Assembly: GCA_023627715.1 (NCBI GenBank)
Contig: JAMAHW010000015.1
Coordinates: 62,001 to 126,000, forward strand
Reading direction: 5' to 3'
DNA length: 64,000 nucleotides
Source: Periconia sp. R9002
Taxonomy: Eukaryota; Ascomycota; Dothideomycetes; Pleosporales; Periconiaceae
The notes under the pieces are model-generated. The model saw nothing but the letters and a program-made list of their open reading frames with translations, had not been told where the DNA came from and did not search any database. The translations under genes and the position numbers were made by a program. Positions 1 to 9,725 of the stretch are shown here, piece after piece. Each line of letters begins with the position of its first letter. The first letter of the stretch is position 1.

Positions 1-1316
1 GGAACTCTATCCGCTTCTGTCCCAGGATAACTTTCGAGCTGCATAAATTCAATACTTTCGAGTGTTATTGCAGGCTCACAGAATCCTGGTCACACCATAT
101 TCGAAGGACACCCTACTTAATTCGATACTTACCAGGAAGTACCCGTGCTAAATTCGCAAGGTTCTCATAACAAATGCTTGTCCGTTTCTCCTATGGAGCA
201 TGAGCAGTAATCGGATTACAAAACTTTAGCACATAATTGATCTACATTCGTAGTTCATCATTGCTCTACAATATCTCTACATTTGTATTTACATAGACAT
301 GCAATTTTAACCTTGCCCCCAGGGTGCTAGTTGCGAAGGCCTGAATTACTAGCTCTACTCCCGTGAGTTTCAATTCAGTACATCGATTTACTTTATTTAC
401 TTTATATACTTTTCTAATCAGCTATTTAAATTCGTGGAAAAACTACTTATAGGAGCGAGAATAGTTAAGTATATTGGAGAACGAATAAAATAGTAAAAAA
501 AGTTCGATACGCGAAGTTTCGCATAGAGGGTAATCTTCTGGGCCTGGTGCAGTGAGCCAGCTCACTTATTATCGTTTTCATGTGTTATAGGACCACCCCC
601 TAACACTAAAAAAAATTAAAAGGTGTTAGAATTCCCTTATCTAGTAATAAGTGTGGTCTTTCGGCCGGAGTATTATATTATTATATACTCGTAGGCTAGT
701 ATATTTACTAGTAAATCAATACTATAGATAACATTAAGATATATATATATATATATAGTCCTATTAGATATGTGTGGATTATTACCTATTTATCCCTAAT
801 TAAGGTATTAAAAAAAGGCCATTTTCACTTTTTTGTAGGGTCGGGGGGTGGTCCTATAACACATGAAAGCCACCAATATATGCATATGTACCCAAGGTGT
901 GACAATTTTGAACCAAAAATTCCTCAACACAGGTTCAATCGCCGAGGGGCTTTCTAGAAAACAACCATATTTCCGAGAAAAGCATCAGCAACTGTCCTCG
1001 CACGAAGTACAGCCCGCCACTTGGAATTAGTTTTGTTTCACAATATACCATACAAAACGGCACGCAAACCTTTGACGAGATACTGTAAGATTGTGATCAG
1101 AGACGCTATTTCTGAATTGCGGTGGAGTATCTGGAGGCGTGGCTATTTTAGAAAATATTCAGCCTCGTGATGCATTCTGGCCTGCGCAGATGGTACCCCG
1201 CACCTTGCGCCCCTTAGTCAGGTAGGGTGGCCGACTCGTCCTTTTCTAACCTTGCTGACCTATCTAAAATTCTGTTCCGCGCATTCAGCTACTCATCTAC
1301 TATCGAAACGTTGAAA
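1..1316. other. AT-rich intergenic region
   Basis: No coding region can be supported here. The stretch is AT-rich, with an AT dinucleotide run near 739-757, and it contains the inverted-repeat element at 576-868. The last 300 bases form the promoter and leader of the HET-domain gene. A non-ATG reading frame runs into that gene from 1227 but is probably untranslated leader. Confidence 0.6.
576..868. mobile_element. MITE-like inverted-repeat element
   Basis: Bases 576-600 and 844-868 are perfect 25-bp inverted repeats of each other (core TGTTATAGGACCACCCCC), and they bound about 293 bp of AT-rich sequence. Just inside the left arm, CTAACAC at 600-606 pairs with GTGTTAG at 623-629, giving a second small hairpin. 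The inside has no transposase-like frame, which fits a non-autonomous DNA element. No clear target-site duplication is visible at the arm ends, so the true borders and superfamily are open. No second copy was noticed in the window. Confidence 0.6.
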
Positions 1317-3215
1317 ATGAGCACCACGCGCTATGAAGCTTCTGGAACCACTTCAAACACAGTATACCAGCCCTTGGACATCAACAAGGACGAAATTCGC
1401 ATCCTAACACTCCACAGCGGTAGCAGGACTGCCGCGATAAGCTGTAGCCTAAAAGCAATTGGCTTACACGAGGCAAAGCATCGATACACCGCCCTATCAT
1501 ATAGATGGGGAGATGGCAATCATTGTTCACAGATCAGTGTAAACGGTCAGCCTTTCAGCGTAACTGTGAACCTTTATACTGCTCTTCAACACCTTCGTCG
1601 GGATGATGAGGACCGCGATTTGTGGATCGACCAAATCTGCATCAATCAAGATGATGCAAGTGAGAAGATGCATCAGATGGGCCGTCTCATGAAAGCCATA
1701 TATGTAGAACCCGATGAGGTTGTGATCTGGCTCGGCGAGTCCGATACAAATACGAGTATATTTGCGCATATGTTGTCGACTGGCAGTGCCACCCTCTCCG
1801 CCAAGTTGAATGAGGAGACAGAAAGTGAAGACTTTATTCATGAGCTTTGCATTATATACAACCTCATTCTTCACATATGCCAGAGAGAATGGTGGTCACG
1901 TGTATGGGTCGTGCAGGAGTGTGGGCTACCAGAGAAATCTCCAATTTTTCAGTGTGGGAAGTCCTCCTTTACCTTCACTCAGCTCAACGATACTATGAAG
2001 ATGCTGTGGCGTTACCCCAAATGTCTGAGAGCAGAATTTGGCATCGGGGACAAACCAGCTACGGATTTACTACAGCCACTAGTGAACATGATCACATTAC
2101 GAAACAAGCTAGCGTTTGCAGCGCAGAGGACTACCTCGCTAGCTTCTGCGGCGCAGAGGACTATCTCGCTCATCGATTGTTTGCAGATGACAGTATGTCG
2201 CTCTGCAACCAATTCTAAAGATCATGTCTATGGCTTTCTCGGTCTCGTATCTCCGACTGCGAGTCAAGAGCTCAACCTCGGCCCGGACATCACAACTTCT
2301 GACCTTTTCCACAAGTTCATGAGGTTAGCAATTGCATCGAGTGCGATGGACAACGACATGCTGGGACTTTATCAGGCACTACGCCTCATCTCCTTTGAGA
2401 AAAGCAACGGTTTGTCTGGTCCCTCGTGGGTTCCTGACATGGGCGCGCAGAGTATCAGCGATAGATGCAACATGGTGTACCTTCTCCCCGCCACGCCAGC
2501 AAAGACGCAATTGCATCCACATATATGGTTCGACGACAATACAATCATGAAAATCGGAGGCTTCCACCTGGATATTATCACCCAAACCCGACTCTTCACA
2601 TCAGATGGGCCGAACCTACCAGCAGCCATTGCAAGCTGGCAAGACTGGGTAATCCAGCAACTCAAACCGCAAGCATCCCTATTCCGCCGAACCTCAAAAA
2701 TCAAAGATGTCTACAACGAGTTAGCAGCAGGAGGAGCGAGTCGTGCAAAATTCAGAAGTCTCTTTACGTGCAACTTCGTGTTTGAAACGCTACACCCAGA
2801 ACATGAAGGCGGAGCGGACGTTGATTTCGATGAAATGTGGGAATTGTGGATCCTCCTTCAATCCAAGAGCGATTCGGCACTAGAGCAACTCGCCAGGAAA
2901 CAGCAAAGCTTAGGCGACGACGATGTCAAAGACATCTTCAATAACTTCCACGAGCGCGTGGCCGCGGCATGCGAAGGGCGCTGCTGGTTTAGGACCGCGG
3001 ACAGTTATACAGGGATTGCCGTACCGAGCGTATGTGCTGGAGATGTGGTCATGCTCCCCAGCGGCTTTGTCATGCCTCTGCTTTTGCGCCCAACTGGCGC
3101 TGGGCGGTATCGACTTGTGGGTGGTGCGTACGTCGACGGCTTGATTGCGGATGGTGTTGTGGATCAACTGGTTAGCGAAAGAAATTTAACGGAAACGACG
3201 TGGGAACTGGAATAG
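1317..3215 (+). CDS. HET-domain (heterokaryon incompatibility) protein
   Basis: This single-exon gene encodes 632 aa from the ATG at 1317; the frame is open upstream to 1227 but without an ATG. The N-terminal third is a HET domain (PF06985) with its three hallmark blocks: YTALSYRWGD near residue 57, LWIDQICINQ near 102 and VVIWLGES near 135. The block GFLGLVSP, typical of the segment after the domain, is also present. The C-terminal region ends with the usual valine/leucine-rich segment of this family. HET-domain proteins trigger cell death when incompatible fungal strains fuse, and some act downstream of NLR-type receptors. A 30-bp in-frame tandem duplication lies at 2108-2167. The frame is intact, so the gene is probably functional. 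Its specificity cannot be read from sequence. Confidence 0.9.
   Translation: MSTTRYEASGTTSNTVYQPLDINKDEIRILTLHSGSRTAAISCSLKAIGLHEAKHRYTALSYRWGDGNHCSQISVNGQPFSVTVNLYTALQHLRRDDEDRDLWIDQICINQDDASEKMHQMGRLMKAIYVEPDEVVIWLGESDTNTSIFAHMLSTGSATLSAKLNEETESEDFIHELCIIYNLILHICQREWWSRVWVVQECGLPEKSPIFQCGKSSFTFTQLNDTMKMLWRYPKCLRAEFGIGDKPATDLLQPLVNMITLRNKLAFAAQRTTSLASAAQRTISLIDCLQMTVCRSATNSKDHVYGFLGLVSPTASQELNLGPDITTSDLFHKFMRLAIASSAMDNDMLGLYQALRLISFEKSNGLSGPSWVPDMGAQSISDRCNMVYLLPATPAKTQLHPHIWFDDNTIMKIGGFHLDIITQTRLFTSDGPNLPAAIASWQDWVIQQLKPQASLFRRTSKIKDVYNELAAGGASRAKFRSLFTCNFVFETLHPEHEGGADVDFDEMWELWILLQSKSDSALEQLARKQQSLGDDDVKDIFNNFHERVAAACEGRCWFRTADSYTGIAVPSVCAGDVVMLPSGFVMPLLLRPTGAGRYRLVGGAYVDGLIADGVVDQLVSERNLTETTWELE
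2108..2167 (+). repeat. 30-bp in-frame tandem duplication in the HET gene
   Basis: Units 2108-2137 and 2138-2167 match at 26 of 30 positions and encode LAFAAQRTTS followed by LASAAQRTIS. The copy lies in the segment between the HET domain and the C-terminal region and keeps the frame. Confidence 0.8.
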
Positions 3216-3512
3216 TTTCAAACGTCTTGGTTGTCAGATCTTATGGATTCACATCTCCCGTGTTCAAAATTCACGTTCGCGAGTATGGGGGTCAAACATT
3301 GGGTTTGATTGTGCGAAACAGGAAATTCTATTGATACTTTTCGTTATTTTGCACATGGGATAGATGCTCCACGGTGTGCGGTCCATAAACAGTAATTGAT
3401 TTCTATTTATTTGCCCGTTGGGCTTGAAATATTGGCAACTAGATAAGCCCATTTCCTTTCTAAACACAACTGAAATATACAAGAAGATCCAAACTTAACA
3501 TTGGCCTAGGGT

Positions 3513-4490
3513 CTAAATATGCCACAAGAGCATCATGAACAATGCAGACCAAAACCAAGCCAATCTCCCACAAAATGTCGATGACGCTTCACTGCTAACT
3601 GAGCTAGGGCTGGGACTCGACTTCGGGCTCGCGCTCGGGGTTGATGAGGCTGGGGTCGCAGTGCCACTGGGGACCTGCAACACGGTAGAGGCTGGGGGTG
3701 TCGCAGAAGGCGTGGTAGAAGTCGACTGCGCGGTGGAGGACTGTGTGGAAGTCTGCCAAAGGAAGCTTTGCCTGTAGTGTCCCGCGTCCCTATCTACCTG
3801 ATAACCAATAATATAATACGTATTATTTTGCAAACCGAGGTTATCAAGAGATATGGTAGCACTATAAACCGCCCTCTTCATAATTTCGCGCCTTTGGCCT
3901 GCTGTAAGACGGACGTATTGCTCTTGAATCGCTATCCATTTCCCGTTGACAGCGAGGGAGAACGCTCCGCGGTCAATTGGGTTTGGTTGTGAATACTTGA
4001 TGATGTGGTTGTTGGCGATCTGCGTCGTGTCGAAGGTATGTGTTGAGTCGGAGATATCGACAAATTTTAGTTCGGGGTTTGGGTTAATGAGGGCTTTTGG
4101 TTTGTTTTGAGTGGTATCTGGGGGTGGTCTATTCGTCTCTGGAGGTGGTTGATTCGTTTCTGGAGGAGGTTTATTCGCATCGGGGGGTGGTCTATTCGCA
4201 TCCGGTGGTGGTCTATTTGCATCCGGGGGTGGTGTATTTATATCTGGAGGTTGCTTTACCGGAGGTGGTGCAGGTCTTGCGTTACGACGCCTCGTTCCGG
4301 GGTTGAGGTCATTTGGATTGGTGTTCGGGTCGTTCGCATCGAGGATTAGTTCGTTGAGCTGGTTAGGTTGCGGCACGTCGCGGGCAGTGAGACCAGGAGC
4401 AAGCGCGGCCAAGGAGTCGGGCTGGTAGTGAGGATTCAATAATGCGCACACCGCCGCAACGAGGGCTACAAAGAGAGCCAGGTAACGCAT
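3513..4490 (-). CDS. Secreted proline-repeat protein with GPI-type tail
   Basis: This single-exon gene encodes 325 aa. Residues 1-16 form a signal peptide (hydrophobic run after MRYLA). A repeat region follows near residues 75-125, built on the heptad PPPDANR and variants (PPPETNQ, PPPDTTQ). The middle of the protein, near residues 140-240, is non-repetitive and probably folded. A Ser/Thr-rich stretch of about 70 residues comes next, then a C-terminal hydrophobic segment preceded by small residues, which is the pattern of a GPI-anchor signal. It is therefore predicted to be a cell-surface or wall mannoprotein. I do not recognise the central domain. It is convergent with the HET gene (297 bp between stop codons). 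The 21-bp repeat makes copy-number change between strains likely. Confidence 0.8.
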   Translation of the reverse strand: MRYLALFVALVAAVCALLNPHYQPDSLAALAPGLTARDVPQPNQLNELILDANDPNTNPNDLNPGTRRRNARPAPPPVKQPPDINTPPPDANRPPPDANRPPPDANKPPPETNQPPPETNRPPPDTTQNKPKALINPNPELKFVDISDSTHTFDTTQIANNHIIKYSQPNPIDRGAFSLAVNGKWIAIQEQYVRLTAGQRREIMKRAVYSATISLDNLGLQNNTYYIIGYQVDRDAGHYRQSFLWQTSTQSSTAQSTSTTPSATPPASTVLQVPSGTATPASSTPSASPKSSPSPSSVSSEASSTFCGRLAWFWSALFMMLLWHI

Positions 4491-6122
4491 GTCGTTGTCT
4501 GTTGGCTAGGTCGGTTTTGAGCTGCAAGGTAGAACGGATCCAAGAGCTGCTGAGAGCTTCATCAAGCTTCCCTGTAGGCAGAGGATGCTTGATTTCAGAA
4601 CACCTCTTGGCTTCTCTCCCTTCACCTTTATCTTTTCACAACAGCGCAAGGCTGAGGAAAATCTTAACTGTCCTGCCTCATGCAGGGGACCCGGGTAAAT
4701 GGCAGTGGCAGGCTAGGGGGAAGATGGCTGGGGGCCAAAAATATGACCCTGTAATTGGTGGTTACAACTCGTAGACCCAAACAAAGCAGAGTCTGGGGCA
4801 ATCTTGAGTTGCCTGATTCCTCAGCGTGCGCACGCATTTCTCTGAAATATTTCTGTTTATCGTCTTCTTTCATCTCTCATTCCACTATTTTTCTTCTTGA
4901 GCGATTCCCATGGACGCTCCTGATGATATTCCACCCTGTAACTGTATCACAGCCCGTCATTTCAAAGGCCTGTTTGAATAAGCCCCCAATCGGAGGCTTA
5001 GCTCATATATCTCGTGGATATCAATAGATTTGTCGCCACAGCAGACAATCCCGATCAGGTAAGCGTCTTAATTAGATCAATTCTTATGTTAATGCTCCTC
5101 GTGCGATTCACACCGGTGGATTTCTCTCATTGCTGACATTCGATCTGATATATTTTCTTCGCTCTTTTGATTAGTACAAACGGCAGGATCGATCCAGAGG
5201 ACTCTTGAAAAATGTTCATGCCGCAAATTCGTTAGCGCGCATCTCAAGTTCTTGGGAATATGGTACTCTACACCACGGAGATCAATGGGAAAGTATCGCA
5301 AGGATTCCTGCAAACTACTAGAGAGCTTCGCAAGCATTCCCATTTTTAGGGACAGTTGTTTGAGCTGCCATAGTAGTGTGGTTTTAGTAGATGAGTTAAC
5401 GTAGCAAGTAGCACTAGGGTGATAATAACAATTATGAAATTACCTGGAAGTAAATATAGCAGCCGTACGAAGCCATGATACCCAAAAGCGAACCATTTGG
5501 CTCCAAATCATCGCAAGCTTTGCTGCATTTCAACATACGGGGGGCAGTGCTACGCTTTTGTGGAAAGGGCCCAGGCGGCATGAGGTCCGTGCACCCTCGG
5601 TCCGACCCCTTTCCCGAATCCCTTTAACGTCGTAAAGACTATCCCTGGCCCCACTCAAACACGCCACTCCCACTCGAGCTCCGCAATACCGAACTACATA
5701 ACCCTCTGCAAGGTCTCTTACATACTACGCGGAGACAGATGCGATGCCGGACATCTCAATAGTATTTTTCGTTAGTCTGCACTGGCGGCCGCGTTTGCAT
5801 ACACCCAAAAGCAACGACCTTCCTATTGAACCCATTTGTTAGCCCGGAGAACGACGTAATGCGGCTACAAGCGAATGGTGGGCCGATCGTCGAAGCTTGT
5901 CCTTCTTATTTATTTTGCTCATCCTCATGGACTTATGGCCAATCAATGGGGGCACGCGGCGAAACTTTGGATCCCGGCCGTTTTGGAGGGGACGAGGGTG
6001 CACGTGGGGTAAAAAGAAGCCGAGGGCGGGAGGTAAACGAGAGGAGTCAAATAAATACCCATCTCCTCTAATCGACACCCCGACGATTGATTTCGAGAAA
6101 AGAAAAACGGCATCGAAAAACC
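4491..6122. other. Intergenic region with a HET relic
   Basis: This 1.6-kb stretch separates two divergent genes and holds both promoters. The only recognisable coding trace is the HET-domain fragment at 5089-5343. Overlapping frames near 5826-6335 lie in the GC-richer leader of the phosphatase gene and show no family features. Confidence 0.5.
5089..5343 (-). pseudogene. Relic of a HET domain
   Basis: An 84-aa frame carries the first half of a HET domain: a segment resembling YHIPKNLRCALTNLR, then LWIDPAVCTNQ, which corresponds to the LWIDAICINQ block with substitutions. The YTALSYxWG block that should precede it and the WLG block that should follow are both missing. The frame stops after HEEH. 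No splice sites restoring the rest are visible. It is most likely a decayed fragment, and it lies 1.9 kb from the intact HET gene. The similarity to that gene is at the level of the domain only, so it need not be a recent duplicate. Confidence 0.6.
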
Positions 6123-7680
6123 ATGTTGGGCGCTGTCAAGTCTCTCCCACTCCTGGCGTCTTGCGCCTGGGCGAGTGCGAGCTACCCAGCCATTCCGCAA
6201 GACCTCACGACGCCGGTGCAGCAGCGCATTGCTGTAAAAGGGCCCAATGGTATGTTCTTTCCTGGGGGAATATGAGAGAAGACGCATAATTGTTGATACC
6301 ATTGGAAAATTAGCCATCTCTGTGGGTTGGAACACTTACCAGAAACTCACCCAGGCCTGTGTGCAATACGGGACTTCTGCCACCTCCCTCTCGTCGCAGA
6401 CATGCACCACCGACTCTGTGACTTATCCGTCCTCGCGCACATATTCTAACGCGGTAACCTTGACGGATCTGACTCCTGCGACAACTTACTACTATAAAAT
6501 CGTGTCCACCAACTCGACAGTAGAGCACTTCCTCAGTCCGCGCCTCCCTGGTGACAAGACACCATTTACCATGAACGCTGTCATTGATATGGGCGTCTAT
6601 GGCGCCGATGGCTACACTATTCAGGGCGACAACTCCAAGCGCGACACCATCCCTCAGATTGACCCTTCGCTGAACCACACCACTATCGACCGTCTAGCAC
6701 GCACAGTCGACAACTACGAATTCGTCATCCACCCTGGCGACTTTGCCTACGCTGACGATTGGTTTGAAAAGCCTAAGAATTTGCTCGACGGAAAGAACGC
6801 CTTTGAGGCCATCCTTGAGCAGTTCTATAACCAGCTCGCGCCTATTGCAGCACGCAAACCCTATATGGCGAGCCCGGGCAATCATGAGGTTGCGTGTGCT
6901 GAGGTCCCTGGCCTAACTGGTCTCTGCCCAGAAGGCCAGAAGAATTTCACTGATTTCATGAACCGTTTCGGTGTGACCATGCCCGGTGCTTTTGCCTCGA
7001 CTTCAGCCAACAATTCTGCGAAAGTTAGCGCTAATGTAGCGGCTATGCTCGCGAATCCACCTTTCTGGTACTCTTTTGAGTACGGGATGGCCCACGTAGT
7101 CATGATTGATACTGAGACTGACTTTCAGAACGCACCTGATCAGCCAGGCGGTTCAGCGGGTCTCAACGGGGGTCCCTTCGGCAAAGCAAACCAACAGCTG
7201 GATTTCTTGGCTGCGGACCTGGCGTCAGTGGACCGCACCGTTACTCCGTGGGTCATTGTCGGAGGCCATCGTCCCTGGTACACGACGAAAGGTTCCTCGC
7301 CTTGCACGCAGTGCCAAGCCGCATTTGAACCGCTTTTTTACAAATACGGTGTCGATCTCGGCGTCTTTGGCCACGTACACAACTCGCAACGCTTCTTGCC
7401 ACTTTACAACTCCGTTGCTGATCCCGCTGGTCTGAAGGACCCCAAAGCGCCTATGTACATTGTCGCAGGTGGAGCCGGTAACATTGAGGGCTTGTCTAGT
7501 GTTGGCGGCAATGTTACCGCTAACGCGTTCGCATATGCCGACGATTTCAGTTATGCGACTATATCCGTGCTGGATGCGCAGAATTTGAAAGTCGAGTTTA
7601 TCAGGTCGAGCACGGGTGATGTGTTGGATTCATCGGTGCTGTTTAAGTCACATCAGCAACAGTTTGTAGTACAATCCTGA
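6123..7680 (+). CDS. Secreted purple acid phosphatase (metallophosphoesterase)
   Basis: Two exons, 6123-6249 and 6314-7680, are joined across a 64-bp intron with a GTATGT donor; the product is 497 aa. The junction restores GPNAISVGWNTYQKL, the conserved start of the fibronectin-like N-terminal domain. A signal peptide occupies about the first 20 residues. All metal-binding blocks of the purple acid phosphatase family are visible in order: DMG, GDFAYADDW, GNHE, GGHRPWY and GHVHNSQR. These bind the dinuclear Fe-metal centre that hydrolyses phosphomonoesters. Several N-x-S/T sites fit a glycosylated extracellular enzyme for phosphate scavenging. Length and motifs are normal for the fungal family. 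No phosphate-response site was identified with confidence. Confidence 0.93.
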
Positions 7681-9725
7681 TTCCACTTGCTGCGGGCGCA
7701 CGATAACTACCTGCTTCTATCAAAATTTTTGGCTGGCACGGTGCGCTTATAGATTACAAGGCTGAATTTAATTGTGGAAATATACAATCCATATTCGGAA
7801 TACACGAGTCCTCAACCATTGCCCCATCCAATCCGCTGACTAAGGAGTGTTGTTAATAGTTCTTTGAATTGGCTGTTCGGTACTCGTCACCGACAGCCTA
7901 GTTGACGGTTGGCATGAACTCACCATGCGAGGGCTCCCTAATTAATACGCCGTCTGCAAATGACAAAACATGTAACCGTTTACGCCAGTCCGTGTTTTGC
8001 AGCCTGTTTAATAAAAATCCGCCTCTATTCGCTAGTGTAATGCCATTTGGAGTACAAGCCTGCGCTGGGATCTTCCACACACGCGCGCGGAGAAGATCAT
8101 ATCTTAATATACGTACCTGCGCGTATGGACGTCCTACTTTGCTCGTGCCATTTGGCATCGTATGTATATGCTGGTTTAGGAATAGCACTGAGGTCCTCGT
8201 AGCGGGGAGGGGCTAAGAACTTAGCGAAATAGGAACGTATCTTTGCCAAGTCTACGTACATACATATAGACTGCCTACTTGTTTATTATAATTCCACATG
8301 ATACGTACGTGCTGGTTTGGGAGTATATGTATGTGGTAGGGCTGATGTAACTGCAGTACAATTTATTAAGGACAGCTTCTGTTAATGAATTTTTTTTAAT
8401 AGATAAATAAATGTCTAATATAGGCTTCCTTTAATACCTAAACACACAGATTGTATGTCCAAAATTGAGATTACATAAAGGACAGCTTTACGCCATGCTG
8501 AACCACTGGGAGTAGCCAGCCAACTTCTACATTCATTTACACTCAATCACATTTTTCTACGCTTTTTAGGTTCTTTTGCAATCATTCGCAACGTTACATT
8601 CTTGAGAGTATGAGGGTATTCAATCACAGCGGCGGCGATACTGCTGCAAAGCTAGTATGCTGGAGCTAGCCCTACCAACCTCTCGACTCTAGCGGCTCGT
8701 GGGAAAGCTAGTATTATTGCCTCCTTGCTTTCACTGATTGGAACCTTTTTCCCGGATAATAGTCCTGTAACGACTTGGTGAGTGACTTCCAGGTCTACTG
8801 AAGCTGAATCAGCTCTCTTGCTAGTACTTACTATCAGTGTTAGATAGTTTATCTTGAGCACCATAGTACTAAGGGCTATCTCTACCCAGACAAAAAGGAG
8901 GAATATATATTGAACACTGAGTTGAACTATTCGGAGGGGTTCTACCTCGATACAAAAACAAGATCCAAAAGTAAGAACCAAAAAAGGCGGACTACCTTGT
9001 AAGGCCAAAATATATATTGAACACGTAAAAACGGAAAACAAAAAGGACAGCGCACTTACTATTGCAGGGACTATGAAGGTTTCGCAATATGTGCAAGATC
9101 TACATGAATACCAAGGACAGCGAAAATTGTTTCACTGAAGTGTAAAAGTTTTGTCGTAGAAAGGCGGAAAAATCTGGCTAAAAAATGTTCACGTGACCAT
9201 GATTGTACTAGGAAAAACCGCGTTTTTCGCACGTGCTGCAGTGTTAAAGAGGTTTTGGCTACAAGAACTTTTTATTACGACTGGAACCGGACGAGTACCG
9301 GAATCCATAGGGAGCTTCCCTTGGAAATGCCGACATTTAGCTCACGAGGATGGGGGTGCTAACGCTTGTGGCTTGATGCTGATGGGTGAGTGCTCTATGC
9401 CGGTTGCTTAAGAAGCATTAGTAGATGTCAATAGAATTAAGGGTAATTCATGTGCGACAAAATTGTCCAAATTGAACGTCTCAGGTCGTCTTCCAGAATC
9501 TAAACTTACGGCAAACAAGATTGATCTACCAAAGGCCTTTCCCGAATGCATGCTATTAAGAAAAATGGGCACTCGGGCACAAATGGCGGTCGATCTCTCG
9601 ATTTTCATCACAACTTTTAGGCTTAGACTCAAGAGCGAATTATATATATTGATAAACAGGAGACAAAACTATGAATCACCATCATACTCTCCTCCACAAA
9701 CTACTAATGAGACAATCAACGCTAC
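7681..9725. other. Gene-poor region with repeated short motif
   Basis: No gene can be supported in this 2-kb stretch. It is AT-rich and contains four copies of AAGGACAGC in the same orientation. A 129-aa minus-strand frame at 8652-9041 matches no family I know and begins with an unlikely hydrophobic run, so it may be a decayed element. It was not called as a gene. Confidence 0.5.
8368..9121 (+). repeat. Four dispersed copies of AAGGACAGC
   Basis: The 9-mer AAGGACAGC occurs at 8368-8376, 8478-8486, 9043-9051 and 9113-9121, all on the plus strand. The first two copies share the longer core AAGGACAGCTT. No reverse-complement partner was seen nearby, so these are not a simple pair of terminal inverted repeats. 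Confidence 0.6.

Noticed and set aside
8652..9041. 129-aa minus-strand frame as a gene or transposase fragment.
   Set aside because: No recognisable motif, a hydrophobic run at its start and AT-rich repeat surroundings.
9408..9632. A 74-aa minus-strand frame as an extra 3' exon of the S8 protease, because the stop codon lies inside a GTAAGT.
   Set aside because: No clear acceptor with a matching phase and no S8-like sequence in the frame.
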